Below, one piece after another: positions 9,046 to 17,436 of a stretch of DNA of 64,000 bases. The position numbers and the translations under genes were made by a program. Source of the stretch: Sediminibacter sp. Hel_I_10 (GTDB lineage: Bacteria; Bacteroidota; Bacteroidia; Flavobacteriales; Flavobacteriaceae). The stretch's first letter is position 1. The number at the start of each line of letters is the position of its first letter. The notes under the pieces were generated by a model. It made no database searches, was not told the DNA's origin, and was given only the letters and a program-made list of their open reading frames with translations. The stretch covers positions 434,001-498,000 of the forward strand of contig NZ_JHZX01000001.1 in NCBI RefSeq assembly GCF_000688335.1, read 5' to 3'.

Positions 9046-10626
9046 ATGACATTCACACAGTGGTTAATATTTATTCTCATTATCCAGATCATTCACGGTC
9101 TTGGGACTTGGAAACTTTATAAAAAAGCAGGAACAAACGCTTGGGAAGCATTTGTTCCTATCTACAATGCTGTCATCTTAATGAAAATCATCAACAGACC
9201 TTGGTGGTGGACCATCTTATTGTTTGTTCCTATCGTCAACTTGATTATGTTCCCTGTGGTTTGGGTTGAAACAGCAAGAAGCTTTGGCAAAAACACCTAC
9301 CAAGATACCCTATTAGCTATAGTGTCTCTGGGGTTCTACAATTTTTATCTCAATTACGTCGCTGACGTAAGCCATATTGAAAATCGCGACTTACATCCTA
9401 AATCCAGCTCTGGAGATTGGGTAAGCTCTATTCTCTTTGCAATTGTGGCAGCAACAATTGTACATACCTACTTTGTTCAACCGTTTACAATTCCTAGTTC
9501 TTCATTAGAAAAGTCTTTGTTAGTGGGTGATTTCTTATTTGTGAGCAAAGTCAATTACGGTGCTAGAGTCCCTATGACCACCGTGGCCATGCCGATGGTG
9601 CACGATACCATTCCTAAGTTGAACGTCAAGTCTTACCTTTTTAATGACCATAAGGATGAGAACGAGACCTCTTGGAAAAACAAACTGCAACTCCCTTACA
9701 TGAGATTGCCAGGTTTTGAGGATATTGAACGTAATGATATTGTTGTTTTTAATCAACCAGCAGATACCTTGTTGGACATGAATAATTTCAATCCAGACCG
9801 AAATTATTACAAGCCCATAGATAAAAAAACCAACCTTGTAAAGCGTTGCGTAGGTGTACCAGGAGATTCATTACAAGTTAAGGACGGTTATGTTTATATC
9901 AACGGAAAAAAGAATGAGTTGCCAGAAAGAGCACAACTACAGTTCTCTTTTGACATCACCTTCCAAGGTCAGATTAGCTCAGATGAACAAGTGTATCGTA
10001 TTCTTAAACGCTACGATATTACAGACCGCATTGGTTTTGATCCTGAAAAAGAGACCTATTTTGTACAAGCTACAGAGACCAATGCTGCAAAAGCGAAAGA
10101 TCATCCCAATATTGCTAGCATTACGAAAAGAATTACCCCGCCAGATTTAAACCAGAACTTATTTCCTAGAGCGCCTCAATACCCGTGGAGCTACAACAAT
10201 TTTGGACCTATCTATATCCCAGAAGAAGGAAAAACGGTGAAATTAAATACTGAAGTCTTACCACTTTACAGACGTATTATCGAAGAGTACGAACATAACG
10301 ATCTCAAAGTAAATGGTAACCAAATAACTATTAACGGTAAGCCTGCAGACTCCTATACCTTCAAACAAAACTATTATTGGATGATGGGAGATAACCGAAA
10401 CAACTCCATTGATGCGAGAGCCTGGGGCTATGTACCTTTTGACCACGTGGTTGGTAAGCCCGTACTCATCTGGATGAGCTGGGATGGACTGAAAAACCCA
10501 AGATGGGAACGTTGGTTTACTACGGTAAGTGGCAGCGGTAAGGCCACGTCCTTTCTAATACCATTTTTAATATTGATCGCTGTTATCTTTGGATATACAA
10601 AATGGCGCAAGCGCAATAAAGCCTAA
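9046..10626 (+). CDS. lepB: Signal peptidase I with N-terminal membrane domain
   Basis: 526 residues, much longer than enterobacterial LepB. The first 110 or so residues form a separate membrane domain of three hydrophobic segments (DUF5684-like, with 'RPWWWTILLFVPIVN'). The S26 peptidase follows: the nucleophile region 'IPSSSLEKSL' (Ser153 by alignment with the usual PTGSM), 'NLVKRCVGVPGDS' with the general-base Lys, a long insertion, and box E 'MGDNRNNSIDARAWG' near 450, where the usual DSR is DAR. A C-terminal transmembrane helix ends with KWRKRNKA. It cleaves signal peptides at the inner membrane. Confidence 0.95.
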   Translation: MTFTQWLIFILIIQIIHGLGTWKLYKKAGTNAWEAFVPIYNAVILMKIINRPWWWTILLFVPIVNLIMFPVVWVETARSFGKNTYQDTLLAIVSLGFYNFYLNYVADVSHIENRDLHPKSSSGDWVSSILFAIVAATIVHTYFVQPFTIPSSSLEKSLLVGDFLFVSKVNYGARVPMTTVAMPMVHDTIPKLNVKSYLFNDHKDENETSWKNKLQLPYMRLPGFEDIERNDIVVFNQPADTLLDMNNFNPDRNYYKPIDKKTNLVKRCVGVPGDSLQVKDGYVYINGKKNELPERAQLQFSFDITFQGQISSDEQVYRILKRYDITDRIGFDPEKETYFVQATETNAAKAKDHPNIASITKRITPPDLNQNLFPRAPQYPWSYNNFGPIYIPEEGKTVKLNTEVLPLYRRIIEEYEHNDLKVNGNQITINGKPADSYTFKQNYYWMMGDNRNNSIDARAWGYVPFDHVVGKPVLIWMSWDGLKNPRWERWFTTVSGSGKATSFLIPFLILIAVIFGYTKWRKRNKA

Positions 10627-10642
10627 AAAATAGACATTTCAT

Positions 10643-10685
10643 TTTGCCTTTTGATTGTTAACTTTTACTCCAATCAAAAGGCAAA
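10643..10685. repeat. 15-bp perfect hairpin between lepB and WbqC gene
   Basis: TTTGCCTTTTGATTG (10643-10657) and its exact reverse complement (10671-10685) are separated by 13 bases. It lies 17 bases after the lepB stop. There is no long T-run on either side, so it is not a textbook terminator, but it may still stop transcription or protect the 3' end of the mRNA. Confidence 0.65.
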
Positions 10686-10724
10686 TCGAAATCAAATCTA
10701 ACCTGCATTTTTAATTCAATCCTA

Positions 10725-11345
10725 ATGCAAACGCTGATTCATCCTACCTATTTTCCAAATGTTGCCCATGTGGCAGCAATGCTAAAGGCAGAAGCAGTTG
10801 TGTTTGAAATTTGTGATAATTATCAAAAGCAAACCTATAGAAATCGTACTTCTATCTACGGTTCCAATGGCCGGTTAGATTTAAACATCCCTGTAATCTA
10901 CTCTCAAAAAAACCGTCAATTGTATAAAGACGTTGCCATATCCAATATGGAAAATTGGCAATTACAACATTTAAAATCTTTAGAGTCTGCCTATAGCACC
11001 TCTCCTTTTTTTGAATATTATATTGATGATCTTTTGCCACTTTTTAAAACAGAATTCACCAATCTCATGGCGTTTAATTTAAAATGCCTCACCTTAGTGT
11101 TTGACTGTTTACAGCTTCCATTACGTTATACTACAACTACAGAATTTGAGTTAGAAACGCAACATAGTTTAGATGCTCGTTCGTTGGCCAATTCTAGAAA
11201 GGAAATACCGCAATCTTTTACAAGATACCCTCAAGTTTTCGAACAAAAACATGGGTTCCTATCTAATTTAAGCATCTTAGATTTACTGTTTAATGAAGGT
11301 CCTAGTACAGAGCTCTATCTTAACAAACAGACCGTAAAACTATGA
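10725..11345 (+). CDS. WbqC family protein
   Basis: 206 residues. The N-terminal 'LIHPTYFPNVAHVAAMLKA' is a divergent form of the 'QPxYFP' start of WbqC-like proteins, followed by 'CDNYQKQTYRNRTSIYG..G...LNIPV', which is typical of the family. WbqC-like proteins are linked to polysaccharide biosynthesis in other bacteria, but the flavobacterial copies have no proven role. The gene overlaps the next by four bases (ATGA), so translation is coupled. Confidence 0.85.
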   Translation: MQTLIHPTYFPNVAHVAAMLKAEAVVFEICDNYQKQTYRNRTSIYGSNGRLDLNIPVIYSQKNRQLYKDVAISNMENWQLQHLKSLESAYSTSPFFEYYIDDLLPLFKTEFTNLMAFNLKCLTLVFDCLQLPLRYTTTTEFELETQHSLDARSLANSRKEIPQSFTRYPQVFEQKHGFLSNLSILDLLFNEGPSTELYLNKQTVKL

Positions 11346-11656
11346 CATTACGTTTCGTCCTACATTACGGCATTCACGTCTTTGGTCCATTATTGGCCGC
11401 CATAATGTTTTACAAACCAAAATGGATTAAGGCCTATTTGATCATGCTTTGTGGCTTTCTCATTGATGTCGATCATTTATTGGCAACACCAATTTTAGAT
11501 CCTAACCGCTGTAGTATTGGCTTTCATCCTCTTCATTCCTATTACGCCATAGCTTTTTATGTCATCTTAGTATTTCCGAAGAAAACCAGATGGATCGGCT
11601 TAGGACTTGTCATACATATTTTAGCAGATTTGGTAGACTGCCAGTTGATGTCCTAA
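11342..11656 (+). CDS. DUF6122 family small membrane protein
   Basis: 104 residues with three or four hydrophobic segments and conserved His/Asp residues: 'HYGIHVFGPLLAA', 'GFLIDVDHLLATPILDPNRCSIGFHPLHSYYA' and 'GLVIHILADLVDC'. The pattern resembles metal-dependent membrane hydrolases of the YdjM/DUF457 type, which carry 'DxDH' motifs. That role is an inference. It follows the WbqC gene with a four-base overlap, an arrangement seen in other Flavobacteriia. Confidence 0.8.
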   Translation: MTLRFVLHYGIHVFGPLLAAIMFYKPKWIKAYLIMLCGFLIDVDHLLATPILDPNRCSIGFHPLHSYYAIAFYVILVFPKKTRWIGLGLVIHILADLVDCQLMS

Positions 11657-11724
11657 TTTTTTAAAATTCTTTTTATTGTTCTGTTCTGCGGAAATGGGAA
11701 AGCAAGATGAGTTGTGAGGTTACA

Positions 11725-12756
11725 TTAAAGTTTAGGCTGTTTCAGCTTCACTTTTGCCATCACCGGATAGTGATCTGAGTATTTGACATCATAGGTCTTA
11801 AAGGCATTAATATCGAAGCCATCATCTACCAAGACAAAGTCTATACGAACAGGAAAAAATTTAAAATCGAACGTTCTACCAAAACCATTACCTGCTCTAA
11901 CAAAAGCATCTCTTAAATCACCTTTTACCTCTTTGTAAACATAAGAATAGGCCGTATTATTAAAATCACCACAAATTAACATTTGGTACGGGCATTCATT
12001 TTTATGCTGAAGAAATTGCTCCGTCTGTTCTTGTTGCAATTTGAAGGTATTGCCTACACGTCTCACCAAATTTTCAGAATCTTCTTGAGCTAATTTTTCA
12101 ACCGTAGGATCAATTCCTAGAGATTGTAAGTGCACATTATAAATTCTTAACGTGTCCTTGTTTTTTACAATATCTACAAAAATGGCGTTGTTAGACGTAT
12201 TAGGAAACTCAATGGATCCAGAGTTCACTATCGGAAATTTAGTAAAAATCGCTTGCCCATTTTTAACCTTATCTCCAGATAACTGCTCATACTTAAAGTA
12301 GTCTTTAAGAATAATTTCATCATCAGGACGATACTCTTGAATGCATAACACATCTGGATTTTGCTCACTTATAAAATCTGAAATATGCTGTTTTATATTA
12401 TCGTTGTCAATCCATTTAAACACATTGAACAAGCGTACATTATAGTTCATGATCGAAATATTTTCTTGATCATCAACATGTTTAGAAGCCGAAAATTTAT
12501 AAAGGGATAATAAATAAATATAACCTATAGCTAGGGCTAAAACCGAAAGAAGCAATTGCTTTTTAACCTTAAACAACCAATAGATTACAAACAATATATT
12601 GATAATGATTAAGAACGGAACTCCTAAACTCAATACCGAAATAAATGCAAAGCGTTTTGGTGGGACATAAGGGAGAATGTAAGACATCAATAATAGAAAA
12701 GCCATCAAGGAATTGATGAGGAACATTACCTTTTCAAAAGCCTTTAATTTGCCCAT
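11725..12756 (-). CDS. Membrane-anchored endonuclease/exonuclease/phosphatase family protein
   Basis: 343 residues. Three N-terminal hydrophobic helices (to about residue 85) anchor the catalytic domain. The EEP fold motifs are 'SIMNYNVRLFN' (metal-binding Asn), 'DVLCIQEYRPD' (Glu), 'LICGDFNNTAYSYVYK' (Asp/Asn) and the C-terminal 'VKYSDHYPVMAKV' (catalytic His). The substrate could be nucleic acid or a phospholipid head group; the sequence does not decide. It is the last gene of a minus-strand cluster with mutL and two rhomboid genes, and starts four bases after the rhomboid stop. Confidence 0.9.
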   Translation of the reverse strand: MGKLKAFEKVMFLINSLMAFLLLMSYILPYVPPKRFAFISVLSLGVPFLIIINILFVIYWLFKVKKQLLLSVLALAIGYIYLLSLYKFSASKHVDDQENISIMNYNVRLFNVFKWIDNDNIKQHISDFISEQNPDVLCIQEYRPDDEIILKDYFKYEQLSGDKVKNGQAIFTKFPIVNSGSIEFPNTSNNAIFVDIVKNKDTLRIYNVHLQSLGIDPTVEKLAQEDSENLVRRVGNTFKLQQEQTEQFLQHKNECPYQMLICGDFNNTAYSYVYKEVKGDLRDAFVRAGNGFGRTFDFKFFPVRIDFVLVDDGFDINAFKTYDVKYSDHYPVMAKVKLKQPKL

Positions 12757-12760
12757 ATTT

Positions 12761-13636
12761 TTAGTCTTTGCCCGCTTGAAAAAGAATCGCTTTTTCGTCT
12801 TTGGTCAAACTTTCATAACCGCTTTTTGAGATTTTATCTAAAATGGCATCAATCTTTTTCTGCTTGTTCAACTCATTAAATTCCTTTTTGTTGTAGCCGG
12901 CATAACCTTTTGATTGGTTGCGGTGCACCGTTTTGAGCTTTGACTTTGGTTTAAACCAATTTGAAATGCTGTCTGTCAGTTTCGCAAAACCGCTGCCAAT
13001 GTCTATCCCTTTTTGGAGTTGTGTGGCATACAGATATCCCAAAAGACTACCTCCCAGATGGGCTAATTTACCGCCTTGATTTACGCCAAAGAGTCCAATA
13101 ACATCAAAGACCACAATAGCCACACCAATGTACCAAAGCTTGATATTAATGGTAAAAAAGCGTACTTCATTATTGGGCAAATAGGTACACAAAAAAATCA
13201 AAAGCGCGTTGACTCCTGCTGAGGCCCCAACTAAAGATCCTACAGAAGCATGCATGCTCGAAGGCAGTACATTATAAACCAATAGATATACGAAACCTCC
13301 AGATATAATACCTAAAAAGTAGATGTTTAAGGTCTGTTTCGCAGAAAACAAATTCAACAAACTTCGGGACACAAAATAAAGCACCAGCATATTGAATAAT
13401 ATATGCATAAAATCGTAATGCGTAAATCCGTAAGTTAAGATAGACCAAGGTCTCAAAAGGAAATCGAAAAAATCCTTGGGTAACTCTAGCCATCGTAAAG
13501 AATAACCTCTAGGCAACCCTTGTAAAGTTCCTAAAATCAAACCTATTAAAAAAATCAATACGTTAATGGCGATGATCTTTTCAAGAACATTGAGGTTTCT
13601 CAATTTGTTTGATATGTCGTTTGACAGCGATGCCAT
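12761..13636 (-). CDS. Rhomboid family intramembrane serine protease (second copy)
   Basis: 291 residues. A six-helix rhomboid core has the 'HYDFMHILFNM' segment after the L1 loop, nucleophile motif 'VGASAGVNALL' (GxSxG) and the catalytic His in 'KLAHLGGSLLGYLY'. The soluble C-terminal tail of roughly 85 residues contains 'YNKKEFNELNKQKKIDAILDKISKSGYESLTKDEKAIL', a helix pair seen in many Bacteroidota rhomboids. It overlaps the upstream rhomboid by one base, so the two are translated together. Substrates are unknown. Confidence 0.93.
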   Translation of the reverse strand: MASLSNDISNKLRNLNVLEKIIAINVLIFLIGLILGTLQGLPRGYSLRWLELPKDFFDFLLRPWSILTYGFTHYDFMHILFNMLVLYFVSRSLLNLFSAKQTLNIYFLGIISGGFVYLLVYNVLPSSMHASVGSLVGASAGVNALLIFLCTYLPNNEVRFFTINIKLWYIGVAIVVFDVIGLFGVNQGGKLAHLGGSLLGYLYATQLQKGIDIGSGFAKLTDSISNWFKPKSKLKTVHRNQSKGYAGYNKKEFNELNKQKKIDAILDKISKSGYESLTKDEKAILFQAGKD

Positions 13637-14388
13637 TAGTTCCAGCGGTTTTTATTGAACTGTGTGCGTTTCCAGTACCACATGATAAAAAAGCCTGTAA
13701 GAGCTCCACCAATGTGAGCCATGTAAGCGGTATTGCTCGGGCTAAAAAAGGACTGTCCTGAAATAGCCGATATCACATCCAACAGAATAATACCTGGAAT
13801 AAAATACTTCGCCTTAATAGGAATTGGTAAGAAAATGAGCATCAATTTTGCATTGGGATTCATCATTCCAAAAGCGGCAAGAATTCCCATAATGCACCCT
13901 GAAGCTCCAACCATTGACGCATTATAAATAGGATAAGCCTGCTTAAGCAAGCCCAACTGATTTTGAGTAACGGTGCTTATCGTTTCGTTTGAAGTAAACA
14001 TTTGAACAATTTGACTTTCAGTTAATCCTGATGCAACCAAATCTGCATAAATCGGAAGATAGTTAAAGTAATAGAATCCCAGTTGAAACAAAACGGCTCC
14101 TAATCCAGCAGAAAAATAAATAAACAAAAACTTTTTAGATCCCAATACTTGCTCTACGGCAGTACCAAACATCCATAAGGCAAACATGTTAAATAGAATG
14201 TGCATAAAATTACCATGCATAAACATGTGGGTTACTATTTGCCAGGGCTGAAACAAGTCGTTTTTGGGAAAATGAAGTGCGAACCATTGATAGAACAGCT
14301 CCCCTCCCCCTATAGTCAACGTACCAACAAACATGATGGCATTGATAATGATCAAATGTTTAACGGCATCTGTAATTCCTCTCATCAT
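13636..14388 (-). CDS. Rhomboid family intramembrane serine protease (first copy)
   Basis: 250 residues. It has 'HMFMHGNFMHILFNMFALWMFG', the nucleophile motif 'VGASGCIMGILAAFG', and the His helix 'AHIGGALTGFFIMWYW'. Unlike its neighbour it lacks a long soluble tail and has an extra loop of about 45 residues (near 110-155) before the Ser helix. It lies six bases downstream of mutL in one minus-strand operon. The pair probably arose by an old duplication, with different tails suggesting different substrates. Confidence 0.93.
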   Translation of the reverse strand: MMRGITDAVKHLIIINAIMFVGTLTIGGGELFYQWFALHFPKNDLFQPWQIVTHMFMHGNFMHILFNMFALWMFGTAVEQVLGSKKFLFIYFSAGLGAVLFQLGFYYFNYLPIYADLVASGLTESQIVQMFTSNETISTVTQNQLGLLKQAYPIYNASMVGASGCIMGILAAFGMMNPNAKLMLIFLPIPIKAKYFIPGIILLDVISAISGQSFFSPSNTAYMAHIGGALTGFFIMWYWKRTQFNKNRWN

Positions 14389-14394
14389 AACTAG

Positions 14395-16248
14395 CTACAT
14401 AAATTTTTTATCAAAATCCTCTACACTCATCGTAATAAAGGTTACTCTATTGTCTGGCGCCACAGATGGCGCTTTACAAGCAAACAGACTGTTTACCAAA
14501 TGTTCTTGTTCCATAGCTGTCATAGACTGTCCTGTTTTAATAGCCAAACTCTTTGCCATAGATTTTGCTAAAAGATCGGTAGCACTAAAATTTGCATCAG
14601 GTACTTCATCCTGAACGTCACTAAGGAGTTGGTCTAAAATACGTTCTACTTCACTTTCTGAAACATTAATGGGCACACCAGTAATCTCAACGTTTGCGTT
14701 TGAAAACTCAGAAAACACAAATCCAGTATGTTCTAAATCCTCCCGAAGCTCCTTTAATTGTTCCATTTCAGTAGTAGAAAACTGCAACTGCAAAGGAAAT
14801 AGCAATTGCTGACTCACCGCTTCTTTAATGGTCATACTTTTTAATAAACCTTCATACAACACCCGCTGATGTGCACGATGTTGATCTAAAATCATCATCC
14901 CTGACTTTATGGTGCTTATAATGTATTTATTATGGAGTTGGTAAGTGGTATTTGCTGTTTTTAAAGAGGTTTCATCATTAAACAAAGCACCATCATGAGA
15001 TTGACTCTCAAACTGAACTTCGTTAAAATTAGAATGTGTTTGCGTACCCTTAGATTCTAAACCCACATACAAACTATCCCATTGACCTACGGGTTCCCTT
15101 TTAAATGTTTTTATGGGGCTCACCTTCATAGATGCTCCAGATTGAAACGGATTAAAATCCCGATCTACCTCCACTGAAGGCGTGATAGCTTGGCGTTGTT
15201 TGTAAGTATATGGTGTGTCTAAGTTGGAGTCTCTATCAAAATCAAGTACAGGAGCTATATTGAATTGTCCGAGGCTATGTTTTACAGAAGATCTTAGAAT
15301 GGCATACAACGTATGCTCATCGTCAAATTTAATCTCTGTTTTTGTTGGGTGTATATTGATATCGATCGTTTTGGGATCAACCGTTAATTTTAAAAAATAA
15401 CTGGGATGACTTCCGTCTTTTATGAGTCCGTCATAAGCAGCATTTACAGCATGATTCAAATAACCGCTCTTAATAAATCGATTATTCACGAAAAAAAACT
15501 GCTCGGTCTTTGTGCGCTTTGCAAATTCTGGTTTTCCCACAAAGCCTGAGATCTTAAGTACTTCCGTTTCTTCTTCAACTGGAACCAGCTTTTCATTGGC
15601 CTTATTTCCAAAGATGTTGACCACACGTTGTCTATAATTACTCTTAGGAAGGTTGAAACTCTCACTTCCATTGTGGTACATAGAAAAGGTAATATCTGGA
15701 TGCGCTAGGGCTACACGGTGAAACTCATCAATAATGTGTCTTAGCTCGACCGTATTCGATTTTAGAAAATTGCGTCGGGCCGGAATATTATAAAATAGGT
15801 GTTTTACTGCAATTGAAGTTCCCTTTGGGGTTACCGTCACCTCTTGCGATTTAATTTCACTGCCCTCAATTTCTATATGGGTCCCAAGCTCATCTTCCTC
15901 TTGCTTAGATTTTAACTCAACATGTGCAATAGCCGCTATACTGGCAAGTGCCTCGCCTCTAAATCCTTTGGTGTTTAAACTGAATAAATCCTCCGCAGAG
16001 CGTATTTTGGAAGTGGCATGACGTTCAAAACTAAGTCGGGCGTCTGTGCCGCTCATGCCTTTACCATTGTCTATAACATGAATCAATGTTTTACCGGCAT
16101 CTTTTACCACCAGCTTAATCATCGCTGCATCTGCATCAATGGCATTTTCTAAAAGTTCTTTGACTACAGAGGCCGGACGTTGTACAACTTCTCCCGCCGC
16201 AATTTGGTTGGCTACATGGTCGGGTAGCAATTGAATAATATCTGCCAT
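14395..16248 (-). CDS. mutL: DNA mismatch repair protein MutL
   Basis: 617 residues. The N-terminal GHKL ATPase has 'ELLENAIDADA', 'DNGKGM' and 'TKGFRGEALASIAA'; a Ser-rich linker follows at about 330-430, then the C-terminal dimerisation domain. MutL couples MutS mismatch recognition to strand removal. The endonuclease signature DQHA(x2)E(x4)E appears as DQHRAHQRVLYE, and no CPHGRP-like motif is present near the end ('ACKAPSVAPDN' instead), so strand-nicking activity is doubtful. The start overlaps the stop of the upstream small gene by one base. Confidence 0.96.
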   Translation of the reverse strand: MADIIQLLPDHVANQIAAGEVVQRPASVVKELLENAIDADAAMIKLVVKDAGKTLIHVIDNGKGMSGTDARLSFERHATSKIRSAEDLFSLNTKGFRGEALASIAAIAHVELKSKQEEDELGTHIEIEGSEIKSQEVTVTPKGTSIAVKHLFYNIPARRNFLKSNTVELRHIIDEFHRVALAHPDITFSMYHNGSESFNLPKSNYRQRVVNIFGNKANEKLVPVEEETEVLKISGFVGKPEFAKRTKTEQFFFVNNRFIKSGYLNHAVNAAYDGLIKDGSHPSYFLKLTVDPKTIDINIHPTKTEIKFDDEHTLYAILRSSVKHSLGQFNIAPVLDFDRDSNLDTPYTYKQRQAITPSVEVDRDFNPFQSGASMKVSPIKTFKREPVGQWDSLYVGLESKGTQTHSNFNEVQFESQSHDGALFNDETSLKTANTTYQLHNKYIISTIKSGMMILDQHRAHQRVLYEGLLKSMTIKEAVSQQLLFPLQLQFSTTEMEQLKELREDLEHTGFVFSEFSNANVEITGVPINVSESEVERILDQLLSDVQDEVPDANFSATDLLAKSMAKSLAIKTGQSMTAMEQEHLVNSLFACKAPSVAPDNRVTFITMSVEDFDKKFM

Positions 16249-16535
16249 TAGTTGTTATTAGAAAATATGGAAAGATCGAAATCAATAATGAATAAAAAGG
16301 CCAATATTAAAACCCCTATAATAATTAAAACCCTCCGATTAGCACCACTTGTATCTTGGTTGTGCTTATAATCATCTACAGCATTGTTGAATTTCGTCTT
16401 TATACCCTTATTACTCCCCGCGGTTACCCGAAAATCATCAAACTTATGTTTTAATTCGTACGGATTACCATCACCTTTGTAGTAGCGCGGTGTATAACTG
16501 TATTTCTTGTTTTTTCTAGTGCTTAAAATTCCCAT
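16248..16535 (-). CDS. Small tail-anchored membrane protein (ribH-linked, paralogue 1)
   Basis: 95 residues: a basic, tyrosine-rich start (RKNKKYSYTPRYYKG), a hydrophilic middle and one transmembrane helix (RVLIIIGVLILAFLFIIDF) near the C-terminus, with the tail outside. Homologues in this position are sometimes labelled 'riboflavin synthase subunit beta' because of the neighbouring ribH gene, but nothing here resembles an enzyme. It shares the 'RK.K...Y.PR' start with the next gene. The function is unknown. Confidence 0.75.
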   Translation of the reverse strand: MGILSTRKNKKYSYTPRYYKGDGNPYELKHKFDDFRVTAGSNKGIKTKFNNAVDDYKHNQDTSGANRRVLIIIGVLILAFLFIIDFDLSIFSNNN

Positions 16536-16539
16536 AATG

Positions 16540-16761
16540 TCATGTGATTTCGTAACGTGTTAGTAGGTACCAGAATGCAATTATCATACCTAAAATAATC
16601 AACAATACGGGCAAGGTTTTAGATTGACCCTTACGCTTACCTTGTTTTCTAACAGACTTCCAGTGCGATTTAAGGCTTTCGGCCTTATCGTCTTCGGAAT
16701 CTTTTTCGCTTCGCGGAATGTATTGAAAGCGTTTTGGCTTACGTTGTTGAAATAAAGACAC
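16540..16761 (-). CDS. Small tail-anchored membrane protein (paralogue 2)
   Basis: 73 residues: 'QRKPKRFQYIPRSEKD' start, very basic middle (KSVRKQGKRKGQSK) and one C-terminal transmembrane helix (LPVLLIILGMIIAFWYLL). It starts upstream of, and four bases apart from, its paralogue, with the same N-terminal motif and topology. The function is unknown; a role as a membrane-bound partner of a cytoplasmic complex is a guess from topology only. Confidence 0.7.
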   Translation of the reverse strand: MSLFQQRKPKRFQYIPRSEKDSEDDKAESLKSHWKSVRKQGKRKGQSKTLPVLLIILGMIIAFWYLLTRYEIT

Positions 16762-16921
16762 TACAAAATTCGAAATTTGTGTTCTTTCAAAAGTACAGAA
16801 TTCACCAGTAAAATAGGCGGCTCAACTGCTAAAAATTGTTAACAGAACAGGGGAAGTTATATTCAAAAGAGCTATTAAAAAAAATCTCATCCCTTTTGCA
16901 TGAGCCTCTGTAGGAAGTTCC

Positions 16922-17407
16922 TTAGAACGTTCTACGCAAATGGGCCATTTTTATGGCAGCTATTGCTGCCTCAGTACCCTTATTCCCGTGTTTTCCTCCA
17001 GAACGATCCAAAGATTGTTGCATATTATTGTCTGTAAGTACGCAAAAAATAACTGGGGTGTCAGAAGTTACATTTAAATCCTTGATCCCTTGGGTCACAC
17101 CTTCACAAACAAAATCAAAGTGTTTGGTTTCGCCTTGAATAACGCAACCAATAGCTATAATCGCATCTACTTGGCGCTCAATCATTTTTTTGCTTCCGTA
17201 GATCAATTCAAAACTACCAGGAACATCCCATTTTAAAATGTTGTCTTCTAATGCACCACAATCTAGGAGCGCTTCTTGAGCTCCTTTAAAAAGGCCATCG
17301 GTAACTTCATGATTCCATTCTGAAACAACAATCCCAAATCGAAAGTTGCTCGCATTTGGGATTGTGTTCTTATCGTAATTGGATAAATTATGATTTGCAG
17401 TTGCCAT
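16922..17407 (-). CDS. ribH: 6,7-dimethyl-8-ribityllumazine synthase
   Basis: 161 residues, the normal length. It shows 'FGIVVSEWNHEVTDGLFKGA' (substrate-binding Trp), 'WDVPGSFELIYGSKKM', 'AIGCVIQGETKHFDFVCEGVTQGI' (active-site His) and 'PVIFCVLTDNNMQQSLDRSGGKHGNKG'. It makes the lumazine precursor of riboflavin from the ribityl-uracil and the butanone phosphate, usually as an icosahedral or pentameric assembly. Other riboflavin genes are not in this window. It starts 29 bases downstream of the TPR gene stop. Confidence 0.96.
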   Translation of the reverse strand: MATANHNLSNYDKNTIPNASNFRFGIVVSEWNHEVTDGLFKGAQEALLDCGALEDNILKWDVPGSFELIYGSKKMIERQVDAIIAIGCVIQGETKHFDFVCEGVTQGIKDLNVTSDTPVIFCVLTDNNMQQSLDRSGGKHGNKGTEAAIAAIKMAHLRRTF

Positions 17408-17436
17408 ATAGTTTGCGTTTAAGCAAAGTGATGTAT

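Noticed and set aside
10437-10452. Second CACGTG core in lepB as a parS site
   Set aside because: Only the central hexamer and its flanking C/G match; the outer bases disagree with parS consensus.
16248-16535. Label 'riboflavin synthase subunit beta' for the small membrane protein
   Set aside because: The protein is a tail-anchored peptide without lumazine synthase motifs; the true ribH is at 16922-17407.
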